Positions 34,901-45,208 of a stretch of 64,000 nt of DNA are shown here, piece after piece. Origin of the DNA: Sipunculus nudus (Eukaryota; Annelida; Sipuncula; Golfingiida; Sipunculidae); NCBI GenBank assembly GCA_026874595.1, contig CM049306.1:106902142-106966141 (forward strand), in the 5' to 3' direction. Within the stretch, counting starts at the first letter, position 1. Every line of letters starts with the position of its first letter. Both the position numbers and the translations under genes were made by a program. The notes beneath the pieces were generated by a model. That model had not been told where the DNA came from. It did not search any database and worked only from the letters and a program-made list of their open reading frames with translations.

Positions 34901-36860
34901 ATAGGGGTCTTCCTCTATTGGCAGATGACTTACATATGCAAGATGAAAGGTCTGAGATGAAATGTTTGGCTGAAAATGCATCCACAATCTTTTTAAAGAT
35001 GTGTCTTGTGACCTTGACCTTTGACCTCATGACCCCAAAATCAATTGGAGTCTTGCTTTTTCAATGGGACATATATTAGTCAAGTTTGAAATCAATACAT
35101 CAATAAAAGCAGGAATTATCATCCAGAAACTAATTTTTGGACAGATAGCTCCTGTGGCCTTGACCTTTGACCTTGTGACCCCAAAATTTATATGGATCAT
35201 CCACTACTGGCAAGTGAGCTATATATTCAAGATGGAAGACCTAAGATGAAAGTTTGGCTTAAAAATGCATCCACAGTATCTTTTAAAATGCCAGTCCAGT
35301 GACCTTGACCTTTGACCTCATGACCCTAGAACCTATAGGGTTCTTACTTTAGTGGTGGGCCATACATAAGTCATGTTTGAAATCCATATGGCTATCAACA
35401 CTGGAGATATCATAAGAGGTGTGTGATTTTCACCATATATGGCAATATTCAAGGTCAAGGCCACTATCATAGGAAAGGTCATGACCCCAATTTAAATAAA
35501 CATCATCCCATAACCCATACCTATGTATATGCATAATATAAAAGAAATCTGTCCATTAGTTTTTGACTTATAATGCTCACAGTACTGTAAGGTGGCAATT
35601 TTGGGGGTATTAAACGGCACAAAAACAAGTAAAGAATAATAGGTGGCGCCACCAGTTTCTGGAACATGACAAACCCTATCCATGATCTTCCATCAACTTG
35701 ATTTTGGGATAAATCCATGCAAGATTTCTTGAGATATTAAAGAATTTGTGTGATTTTCCCCAAAATTGGACCTATTCAAGGTCAAGGACACTCTCCTAGT
35801 AAAGGTCATGACCTCATTTTAAATAGGCGTCGTCCTCTCACCCATATCTATACATATACCAAGTTTGGTAAAGTTCCATGAAATATTTTTTGGGTTATCG
35901 CGCCAACAAGATTTATATGCGGCGGCAGCGGGGGCGGCGGGACCGGTATGAAAACATAGTATCCCCCGACTTTGTCTGGGGATACAATAAAAGAAGGAAT
36001 TATCATCCAGAAACTAATTTTTGGACAGATAGCTCCTGTGGCCTTGACCTTTGACCTTGTGACCCCAAAATTTCTATGGATCATCCACTATTGGCAAGTG
36101 AGCTATATATTCGAGATGGAAGACCTGGGATGAAAGTTTGGCTTAAAATGCATCCACAGTATATTTTAAAATGGCAGTCCAGTGACCTTGACCTTTGACC
36201 TTATGACCCTAGAACCTATAGGGTTCTTACTTTAGTGGTGGGCCATACATAGGTCATGTTTGAAATCTATATGGCTATCAACACTGGAGATATCATAAGA
36301 GGAGTGTGATTTTCACCATATATGGCAATATTCAAGGTCAAGGCCACTAACATAGGAAAGGTCATGACCCCAATTTAAATAACCATCATCCCATAACCCA
36401 TACCTATGTATATGCATAATATAAAAGAAATCTGTCCATTAGTTTTTGACTTATAATGCTCACAGTACTGTGAGGTGGCAATTTTGGGAGTATTAAACGG
36501 CATGAAAACAAGTAAAGAATAATAGGTGGCGCCACCAGTTTCTGGACATGACAACCCTATCCATGATCTTCCATCAACTTGATTTTAGGATAAACCTATG
36601 CAAGATTTCTTGAGATATTAAAGAATTTGTGTGATTTTCCCCTAAATTTGACCTATTCAAGGTCAAGGACACTCTCCTAGTAAAGGTCATGACCTCATTT
36701 TAAATAGGCGTCGTCCTCTTACCCATATCTATACATATACCAAGTTTGGTAAAGTTCCGTGAAATATTTTTTGGGTTATCGCGCCAACAAGATTTATATG
36801 CGGCGGCGGCGGCGGGACCGGTATGAAAACATAGTATCCCCCGACTTTGTCTGGGGATAC
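31942..36860. mobile_element. Helitron-like element, family A, outer copy
   Basis: The left end ACTAGATATTTCT with the TGGCACC...GGTGCCA hairpin and GTATCCCCAGACA starts at 31942. The right end hairpin GTATCCCC...GGGGATAC finishes at 36860. It interrupts an older tandem repeat that continues on both sides (CTGCCAAAGCTTTAA | ATAATTGCTGG). The half-site array runs from about 32105, is broken at 33097 by a second copy of the same family, and resumes at 35986. The right block has GGTGGCGCCACC at 36525-36536 and AGGTCATGACCT at 36684-36695, then a GCG microsatellite. Without the inner insertion it would be about 2.0 kb. Confidence 0.8.
33097..35985. mobile_element. Helitron-like element, family A, nested inner copy
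   Basis: A complete family A copy lies inside the outer copy. It starts ACTAGACATTTCT at 33097 and ends GGGGATAC at 35985. The interrupted array phrase is CCATACATCA | ATAAAAGAAGG, which is continuous in every other unit, so the insertion point is known to within about three bases. No target duplication longer than two or three bases is present. It carries about eight half-site dimers, GGTGGCGCCACC at 35642-35653, AGGTCATGACCT at 35803-35814 and a GCGGCGG microsatellite. Confidence 0.85.
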
Positions 36861-36949
36861 AATAATTGCTGGATGACCTTTAGCATGTTGCCAAATCTGA
36901 AACAGTTTGCAGTCTGCCAAGCTATTTAACCTGAATTCTAAATGTCTAG

Positions 36950-37881
36950 TGGCATGATGTAATAGATGCTGATAAAGTGGTGCCAGGCTAGCTGTAACTG
37001 CTTCACACAGCTAACATATATAGTACAATGACTCATATCTATCTCCATAATTCAGCCTAAAACATTTATGAGGAACCATTAAAGAGAATTATTTTAAGAC
37101 TTATTGTGGGGTTTATTCATGTAAAATGTTAAACTTATTGGCTTCAGTGGTATCAGTCAAAAAGTTTTGCAGGTTTTTAACTCATATAGGAGATACAGCA
37201 AACTTGCCAAGTTCAGCTTCCCGTAACTCAACCAGAAAGCACTAAACCAAAACCATTTGAACAAACTTGAATTACCATCATCTGAGGATAATGTGTGAGA
37301 TTTCAGAATTAGGTCCATTGGTTTTTTTAGAAATCTTTTATAGCCACTGAGCTAAAATGGGCTGTTATGGCATATGACCATAACTGCAGGTCAATATCAT
37401 AAAGCAGTCACATGATCAATATTCCTGTGAAATTTGAAACTGTAGACTGCAGCAGTTCCTTAGACATTTGGTAACAGACAATCCATCATGTATGGAAACA
37501 CATCAAGTTGTCAAATTTTTAGGATCGACACAATTTGATGTTATGTAGGGAGGCCATCTTGAAAATGACTTGACTGAATTTATACTAAATTTATTCCCCT
37601 TCCTCTATGGAACTGTTGACTATGATATGAAGGCCAAAATATGAATACTTCATGACTTATCTTCGAAGTAAATGGAAAAGACTATTTCGGCCCACAGAAA
37701 GTAGGTCAACATAAATGGCGCCACCAAAAGCTTATTTTTGTATATTCATCCCATGATCAGTAATTCTGCAAAGTTTGATGAATGCAGCTGCTGTGGCTGT
37801 TGAGATATTTAGTAACAGACGGTGGACAGTGGACGGTGGACAGTGGATGCAGCGCCATGGCATAAGTTCACAGAGTGAACT
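36950..37881. mobile_element. Decayed Helitron-like DNA with a perfect terminal hairpin
   Basis: The block at 37030-37380 matches 25398-25770. Later comes TGGCGCCACC near 37719 and a GGTGGACAGTGGAC microsatellite near 37830. The right end is a perfect 7-bp hairpin AGTTCAC-aga-GTGAACT (37865-37881) followed by AAAAAA. The left end is uncertain; the family F-type start at 31139 is a possible partner but its subterminal repeat does not match well. Confidence 0.55.
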
Positions 37882-37940
37882 AAAAAAGTGATCACAAAAC
37901 TGGCAGAAGGTAATAGATCAGGACTGAATTGGAACATTGA

Positions 37941-38331
37941 CAAGGACAAGGTCAAGTGTTTGACTTTGTTAACCATGAGATACATGCATCAGGGGATGAA
38001 GAACCTGAGACCAATAAAGTGAAGTGTATGCCTGATTTTGGAAAGGTTAGCTTTGACAGACAGGGAGTCTGGCTCACAGTAGCATATGAACAAGATTTTT
38101 TCATCAGCCAGGTGCTTGAAGTGTACAGCCCCCAAGGGCCCCATGTGCATTAGTCCAGTTTTTAAACAGAGGATTTAAGAATGTACTTAAATGGCAAAGA
38201 GTTGATGATACTGATGATATTGATTGAAAGTTTGTATTTGCCTCTGATACAGCATTAAGAACAAACAACAACGGTCGCACGTGGTTTGCCCAAGAACTGC
38301 CAGGCATCAAGGAACAGTACAATATATTTGG
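37941..38331 (+). pseudogene. Decayed coding fragment, unidentified protein
   Basis: The plus strand reads VFDFVNHEIHASGDEEPE, then VKCMPDFGKVSFDRQGVWLT, then AYEQDFFISQVLEVYSP, and hits a stop at 38151. Shifting the frame at about 38140-38150 continues the protein as LVQFLNRGFKNVLKWQRVDD, then TDDID, an in-frame TGA at 38224, then KFVFASDTALRTNNNGRTWF and AQELPGIKEQYNIF. One frameshift and one stop therefore break a sequence that is otherwise strongly protein-like. From memory, similar C-terminal segments (a GQVLEV-type strand, a WxRVDD word, GRTWxVPEL) occur in many uncharacterised invertebrate predicted proteins, some linked to mobile elements. I cannot name the family. The fragment is intronless and is cut by the hAT-like insertion at 38332. 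Confidence 0.75.
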
Positions 38332-39651
38332 TAGGGCTGTATCAATATATCGATATATCGATACACGACATCGATACAATAATCGAAATGCGTTGCATGC
38401 TGTATTGGTCGTATCGATTGATTGCTAATGAATAGGGATATAACTTTAAATATAACCATGACGATTTATAAATTTAAATGCACTGTATATTTGTTGCTTT
38501 GGCCTTTAAGACTTGTTAATAAATGTATATATGCATGCACATCAGTACTTTCATGACAAGCAGGCACATGTGAGCGATAATAGGAGAATAATACTGACAA
38601 TTTGATATAATACAAATATTTTATTTTATGTCGGTTTTTACAAACAAAGACAACATTAACCATAGGCTATTATGACTCTTATCATACATAAAATTAAATA
38701 ATTTAAAATATTATAAAAAATAACAAAAATACATTAACTTACATAAAAATAAGTATCACAAGTCTGATCAATTTTAAGGATCAAAGTTAAGCATAAAGTT
38801 GTATAATGTGAATAACATTTGATTTATAGTCCTTATAAATTACAGTGACCAATTCATATTGAAAAAAAAATCACAATAGGGCATGAAGTGCAAAACATAT
38901 TGGAAATGGCATACGGCCCAAAGAAGGATGTCAATTTTTACAAAGTTATATTAAGTATTACACAGATAACAACCGCAGGATGCCCCTTTACAGTAAGATA
39001 ACTTTATTTTGAATACTCTAAGGGACTCTGCATTTTTATAGTCTATCAAAAGAGAATTCCATAGCATAGTACCAAAATATTTTGGTGAGTGGGTTCCATA
39101 CGTAACACTATTTGTTACCAGCACTGCCCGTCTATAGCTAGCTAGTCTGGTGACACGGCCAGAAATAGGTGTAGTGAAGTACTATTTAAGAAACACTGGA
39201 CTTACATTATGAATTACTTTAAAATTCTTTACGCAGCAAGTCCTAGGTTACTCGGAACTCCCGCTTTGGACATCAGATGTCAATTTAATGGTTAAAGCCT
39301 GGGGACAAACTGAGTACTGACTAATGGGATTCATATTCACAGAAATATACAAAACTGTGTAATTACATGACATAAAAACACAGCCTATGATCTTCCCCAA
39401 GGCACAAAGAAGATCCAGATTTTGGTAGTCTTGATTAGATAGATTTTGATAATTAAAATCAACTATTTAATATCAAGCTGAAGCTGCTTAAGTGCATAGC
39501 ATAGTAAATATGTTGTATGTTAAAATACAAAAATGTATATAAACAAGAAACATAGCTTTTATTTAGAAATGGAAAGAAAAATGAATGTATCGTCAATACG
39601 TATCGGTATCGAATTAACTGTTTGGAAGAGGCGGACCGATACCCAGCCCTA
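38332..39651. mobile_element. hAT-like element with 8-bp target duplication
   Basis: The ends TAGGGCTG and CAGCCCTA are perfect inverted repeats, and ATATCGATA/TATCGGTAT-like words are also inverted just inside. Flanking 8-bp sequences ATATTTGG (38324-38331) and ATATTTAG (39652-39659) match at 7 of 8 bases, as expected for a hAT target duplication. The 1320-bp interior is AT-rich and has no transposase frame. The insertion lies within the pseudogene at 37941-38331, at the codons for its YNIF end. Confidence 0.85.
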
Positions 39652-39659
39652 ATATTTAG

Positions 39660-41034
39660 ATCATTATCTTTCTTTGATTAAGATGATGTAATACAGTATT
39701 GATTCAGAATTTGTATTATGTATAACAGAAAGTGGCAGAAGCACACATATGAATGTTACTGAAGAACTGGATTTCAATACATGATTAACATGGTGCCATT
39801 TGACAGTTGCTGGGTCGATTGTGATCAGTCAATGTAATGGATCTCATATTTCAACCAACTTCAGAAAAGTATTTTTTAAAATACACTTTAATACATTTTA
39901 AACTGTATTAAAGTTCACTTATACAATTAACAGGTCTTTTCTTTGGCTAAACTGATGATTAATGTTAAAAAATCAACAGCAGGGCCTTGTAAAACACTGG
40001 AATTACATCATCCTCATGATCATTTATGTAGTTTTCACCAATTAATTGTTGTATGATTATCATTTTAACATTTCTGTCTTTTAAACTTGGTATGCCAGTT
40101 GCAGCTTATCGTCTAACAATCATTTTAAGACCAGAACTGTATGAATAGCATGAAAACTCAGCTAGATTTGTCACACAAATTACCTATAGGCTTAGCAACA
40201 CAGAGACTTTTATTTAAAATTCAACTTTAAAATTTAAAAAATTGAAGAAAATAAATAAACTGTGTCTCCAAGAAAAAATACACTCTAAATATGAAATAAA
40301 TAAAGGGATTTCATGAGTTTTATGGCTTAGTTTTCTTTATTTATAAAATTATGACAAGTTGAAAATGGTGATTTTGCATTTCTGTCTTAAACGGCATAAA
40401 TATGGGCTTAAAACAAGCAAATTTCAAAATATTAAATTCCCCATAACTTCTTACTCAATCAAGATGTATTCACAAAAAAAAAAAACATCATTTGTCATTG
40501 CAGAGGCTTTAAAGTGAATATTCTTTAATTCATATATATTAAAGATATAAAAACTGATTGAAGTACCTACTTTAAGTGGGTGTTTTGTCTTGGTTGTTGC
40601 TGGGGGGGGGGATTCACTTCAGTCTTGGTCAGGACAAGGGTTTGAAGGGGGGGACCCTTTCTTAATGAAGCGTGTCATTGAAAAATTTCTAAAATGTTAA
40701 CTCTCTATGCAATTTACACCATGCAGAATGTTGGTGCAAGTTGCAGCCTTGTATTTTCAGGTTTCTGCAAAACTGTTGATTCCACACGACCACGGTGTTA
40801 ATTTTTATTGCGTCAGTCACTGAGAACTCCATTTAACGAGCGTTATGCCGCGCACGTGCCGTTTATAACCCGTACCCATATAAAAAATTATCCGTCAGCA
40901 GGCTTAAAAGAACCTCAAGACATTTGTTTTGCATGGACTGAAAATCTGAGTAATAAACAATACGACTTGTCATATTTAAGCTGCATTTCTTTGGCGGTCG
41001 TGGGTATAATATTAAAATGAGGTTTCCCCCTTAC
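39660..41034. other. AT-rich noncoding DNA, probable first intron of the gene at 41178
   Basis: No further exon is supported. There is a run of 10 G near 40601-40610 and a short frame on the plus strand opposite the first exon. The region immediately downstream of the donor at 41034 is unique sequence. Confidence 0.35.
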
Positions 41035-41178
41035 CTGCGCTTGTTTTGGTCGTATCGCTTGACCATAAACACTTTGGACCCTCGTTTCCGAATCGCTCTC
41101 CGAGCTGATGATGGTCACTTCCGGCACATCGTCGTCTCCGCTGCTAATCTCTATCAGATCGATGATTCCACCTGACAT
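41035..41178 (-). CDS. First coding exon, acidic N-terminus with SUMO-interaction-like motifs
   Basis: The minus strand opens with ATG at 41176-41178 and reads 48 codons to a consensus donor CAG|GTAAGG at 41035/41034, ending in phase 0. The peptide begins MSGGIIDLIEISSGDDDVPE and continues VTIISSESDSETRVQSVYG, then QAIRPKQAQ. IIDLIE followed by acidic and serine residues, and VTIISSESDSE, both fit the SUMO-interaction motif pattern (hydrophobic core beside acidic/Ser residues). That pattern is common in nuclear ubiquitin ligases, DNA-repair and chromatin proteins, but it does not identify the protein. Codon and CpG content differ sharply from the AT-rich flanks. Its phase would allow splicing to exon 16226-16320, or the remaining exons may be elsewhere. 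Confidence 0.7.
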
Positions 41179-41330
41179 ACTGGTTTTTTTAAATCCCGGT
41201 TTATAGACTAGGTAGCCTTAGTTACAACGTGCTCGCGTGCAGCCGCACGCGCCGCATTTTATTGCCGACATTCCTGGTCACCTGCTCACTTTTGTCCGCC
41301 ATACTTATTTAGTGGTGTCTTGGAATATGT
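41179..41330 (-). promoter_or_regulatory. CpG-rich promoter / 5' UTR region
   Basis: This is one of the few CpG-dense stretches in the window (GCTCGCGTGC, CCGCACGCGCCGC near 41232-41255). It lies directly upstream of the ATG at 41178 on the minus strand. A TATAAA on the minus strand at 41200-41205 is too close to the ATG to position a start for it, so initiation is more likely further upstream within the CpG-rich part. The CpG richness continues into the exon and to about 40830. Confidence 0.45.
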
Positions 41331-41339
41331 AGCTCCTAT

Positions 41340-42190
41340 GAAAGTTTGTGGATATTAGCAAAAGGCAGTCCAAGCGCGCCAAAACATACAATTTAATATA
41401 TTCATTGAATTTTAAGATCTTATTCGTCATAGCTGTGATGAATTATCCCCGTAGACTGAACATACTTTGTACACGAATGTGTGTTTGGGAGGGGGGGGGG
41501 GGGGGTGTCGGAGAGTCCGGCCTCCACTTATCAGCCGTCACCGGTACATCCTTTTTTAGGGTTTCAGACTGGAGCCCCCCCCCCCCCCCTCCTCCTTCGG
41601 ACCTGTTCGTGGACCTATTTAAAATATTGTCATTAGTCCTCCAGGGTGTAAAATGTTCAAAATACATTTTACATTTTTTTTCCTTTAACCTTTAGAAAAT
41701 TGAAAGGGCTTACAAAAAAAAAAACATTTCCGTTCTTTAATTTTTTAATTATAATGAGGGAAACCGTAGGAAGAATGAAAATGCATGAGTCAGCCCTATA
41801 GGCCTATAAGGCACTCTGGGCCCATGTATTCCTCTTTATACCCATCTTCCCTTGAACTGTACATAGGCCTGCTGTTTTGTTTGCTGAACATTACAGAACA
41901 GTACGTGTAGGCCTAAAAGACATAGATTTTAAGTGTTAAAAGTATCATTAAAACTGCATCCAAATTAAGAAATTGTAATGCCAATAGAAAATGTTATGGA
42001 CACCCAGGGATAAATGACTACGTACATGAGCTGGGCCTAGAGGTCTAAATGCCTCGTTTGGGTTTTTATGTGAACTTACAGGCCTATAATATTGTCCCGG
42101 GCCCCAACAATATGCACCATTCAAAGTAAACGTTTGAATGACGTACGTTGCTGAAGAACTGGATGGACCAAGGAGAGGCGCATATGTAAC
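41340..42190. other. Noncoding DNA with paired G and C runs
   Basis: A run of 15 G (41491-41505) and a run of 15 C (41575-41589) face each other about 70 bp apart. Both could pair with each other or form quadruplex/i-motif structures. The 74 and 115 codon ORFs across them are glycine/proline artefacts. No gene is seen. Confidence 0.5.
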
Positions 42191-42194
42191 TTTT

Positions 42195-42770
42195 GATCAA
42201 CTGAGATGGTTTCCATTAGTGCGTATAGTCCGTACGTAGTCCGCATGCGTAGTCCGTATGCGTAGTCCGTTTCCACAAAGTTCGTTTTCCATAAGTAAGT
42301 ATATGCGTATAGTCCGTACACCGTTTTGATAGGCCTAGGTGCTCGATAGCTGAAGTTTGTTGCAAGCCATTTCACCATATATATGTATTGTACATTTGTT
42401 TATATTAGCATCAAAAGTTAAAACAAAATTAAAGTAATAAAATGTTGAAGATCAAAATTAGTAAAACGTTATACGCGACTGTGATGTTTACGCTTCAATC
42501 ATCTAAAAGACATGATGCCTGTGATAAAGAAAGGAAAACAAAATTCAGCAAAATGCCAATATGTTTGGTTTCCGGAAAACTGATGCCAGAAATGACATTC
42601 ATACCAAATGTTGGACATAGAGATTGTGCATATATACAGCACGGCCTGAATGGGAAAACTCTACGCTAGGCCTACACCTGATGACACTATGATTGGTATG
42701 TGTAGTGCGCAAAAATCGCTCCCGGCAGCGTGCGGATATGGACTACGCATACGTACTACCCATGCGGATA
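42195..42770. mobile_element. Inverted-repeat element with GTAGTCCGTATGCG words
   Basis: The left part (42210-42320) repeats GTAGTCCG(C/T)ATGCG about four times. The right part (42733-42768) carries the inverse GGACTACGCAT...ACTACCCATGCGG. The same inverse words recur at 52143-52195 and 53957-54000. The arrangement suggests a foldback-type element of about 570 bp. The interior has no protein I can name, and edges are approximate. Confidence 0.45.
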
Positions 42771-42980
42771 AAGGCGGTTTCACACCGGATGCGTCCGAAC
42801 GAATATGACACGAACGAATATTTCTGTCGTTCCGACTAAAATCCTGTCGCATCCGAAATTTCATTCACACCAAATCCGAACGATATTTTTGGTTTCCGAC
42901 GGAGGAATTTTCGTCTCCGAAATTCGTATTAGACAGATATATGAGCAATATATCGGATGCACTAAAATATAGGCTTTATG
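42771..42980. mobile_element. Truncated TIR element, AGGCGGTTTCACACCGG end
   Basis: This end (AGGCGGTTTCACACCGGATG) is the exact inverse of the end CATCCGGTGTGAAACCGCCT at 52079-52097 and again at about 53890-53910. The inside carries repeated CGAACGAATAT and TCCGAA words. The element runs into the AT microsatellite at 42983 and no partner end is found, so it is a partial copy. Confidence 0.6.
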
Positions 42981-42982
<2 letters not shown>

Positions 42983-43052
<70 letters not shown>

Positions 43053-43076
43053 AGAGAGAGAGAGAGAGAGAGAGAA
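42983..43076. repeat. Compound microsatellite (AT)n(GA)n
   Basis: About 34 AT/TA units (42983-43050) are followed by about 13 GA units (43051-43076). The 75-codon YI-repeat minus frame here is an artefact of the AT run. Confidence 0.95.
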
Positions 43077-43424
43077 AGACCTATACAAAATTTTCTGAAC
43101 TTCTAAATCGATTTTCTCATTAATTTGGTTTTAATAATTATTAATAATAAAGTTTTTATCTCTGATTGTATTGACTGTATAATTGAAAATTATATTTACC
43201 ACTTACTCGGCCGAGATTTACAGTTCAACATTCCTTGAAAAATAATTGCGCAACCTCTTGTTTCAAGAGAACGAATTCCATTGTAACTGCTACATTTCAA
43301 TTTAAATTGAAGTTTGAATCACTAATTAAATTTGATTTATATTTCATTTTCAAATCTGCCAATATGATTTTGAACTGTCTGCGCACAGCTATGAAACTAT
43401 TTTCAAGGTTTACAAGATGACTTT

Positions 43425-44400
43425 TCAGGGGTCTCCCAGCATGTCAAAAAATAAAATTCTAGGTCCAGTTATTATGATTTGTGCCCTGTTAACAGATGAC
43501 CAAATGTTTATTCTGGGGGGTATTTCAAAGCCGCATAGGATGAAGGATATGGGTAACAGAGATTTAATTTCAGGTGCACAAGGAGACTTTTCAGGGGCCT
43601 CCCAGCATATCAAGAAAGGAGATTCTAGGTCAAGTCATTATAATTTGTGCTCTGTTAACAGATGACCAAATCTGTATTCTCGGAGCCATAGCATGAAGGA
43701 TATGGGTAACAGAGACCTAATTTCAGATTTCCAAAGAGACTTTCCAAAGGCCTCCCTGCATGTCAAGAAAGAAGATTCTAGGTCCAGTCATTATGATTTG
43801 TGCCCTGTTAATACATGACCAAATCTTTATTCTGGGGGGTACTTCAGAGCCCCATAGCTCACAGAATATGGGTAACAGGGACCTTATTTCGGGTTTCCAT
43901 GTAGACCTTTTATGGGCTTCCCTGGAGGTGAGGAAAGAAGATTCTAGGTCCAGTCATTATGATTTGGGCCCTGTTTACAGATGACCAAATGTTTAAAGAT
44001 CACAAAAGTAGAGAAAAAAAAATCGTAAAAAATAAAAAAAATATAGCTGGCGCCACCAATCTCCAGATATTGATGAAACACTCCATAATCAATATCCATG
44101 CAAAGATTCATGGTGATTAATGCATTAGTTGTTCAGATACTTGAGCTTTTGTATTAAATTTTGCATTATTCTGGGGGGTACTTCAGAACCCCATAGCTCG
44201 AAGAATATAGGTCACAGTGACCTAATTTCAGGTTTCGGGGAGAATTTCCATAGACCTCCCAGGATGTCAAGTAAGAGGATTCCAGGTCTAGCGGTTACGA
44301 TTTGTGCCCTGTTAACAGACAGACGCCTGGATGGCCGGACGGACGACGGACGAAAGGTGATCCCTATAGCTCAGATGACTTTCAGTCAGCTGAGCTAAAA
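43425..44400. mobile_element. Tandem repeats ending in a family D right end
   Basis: Four units of about 160 bp (GGGG(T/C)CTCCCAGCATGTC-type anchors near 43428, 43593, 43746 and 43913) lead into a palindrome module (GCTGGCGCCACC, about 44048). The element ends with a GGACGGACGACGGAC microsatellite and the hairpin AGCTCAGATGACT...AGTCAGCTGAGCT (44368-44396) followed by AAAA. No matching left end was found near 43400. Paired ORFs here are repeat shadows. Confidence 0.65.
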
Positions 44401-45208
44401 ATTGAAAAAATACAGGTGGCGCCACCAGAATGCAGAAACTGATGAAACATTTCATGATCAATATCCATGCAAAGAATCATGGTGATCAATATAATAATTG
44501 TTCAGATACTTGAGCTTTTGTATCAAATTTTCCATTATTCTGGGGGGTACTTCGGAGCCCCATAGCTCAGAGGTTATGGGTAACAGAGACCTAATTTCAT
44601 GTTTTTAAGGAGACTTTTCATGGGCCTCTCAGCATGTCAAGAGAGAAGATTCTAGGTCCAGTTGTTACGATTTGTGCCATGTTAACAGATGACCGCATCT
44701 TATGAGGTCTCAATAATAGAGAAAAAAATTCGTAAAAATAAAAAAAATACAGGTGGTGCCACCATACTGCAGAAACTGATGACACATTCCATGATCAATA
44801 TCCATGCAAAGAATCATGGTGATCACTGCAATAGTTGTTTAGATACTTGAGCTTTTGTATCAAATTTTCCATTATTCTGGGGGGTACTTCGGAGCCCAAT
44901 AGCTCAAAGGTTATGGGTAACAGAGACCTAATTTCAGGTTTCCAAAGAAACTTTTTATGGGCCTCCCTGCATGTCAAGAGAGAAGATTCTAGGTGTAGTC
45001 GTTACGATTTGTGCCCTGTTAACAGATGGCCGCATCTTAAGAGGTCTCAAAAATAGAGAAAAATATTGGTAAAAATCGAAAAAATACAGGTGGCGCCACC
45101 AGTCTGCAGAAACTGATGAAACACTCCATGATCAATATCCATGCAAAAAATCATGATGATCAATGCATTAGTTGTTCAGATACTTGAGCTTTTGTATCAA
45201 ATTTTCCA
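44401..45208. repeat. About 335-bp tandem units with GGTGGCGCCACC
   Basis: Palindromes or near-palindromes at 44415, about 44755 and 45089 mark units of about 335-340 bp. The units share TTCATGATCAATATCCATGC, GATACTTGAGCTTTTGTATC and GGGGGGTACTTCGGAGCCC words. The array stops abruptly at 45208, in the middle of TATCAAATTTTCCAT, and joins a family A array in mid-unit. This is therefore a chimeric junction. Confidence 0.8.

Noticed and set aside
42983-43076. Centromeric or telomeric repeat
   Set aside because: The tract is a simple AT/GA microsatellite. No telomere hexamer arrays or long satellite monomers occur in the window.
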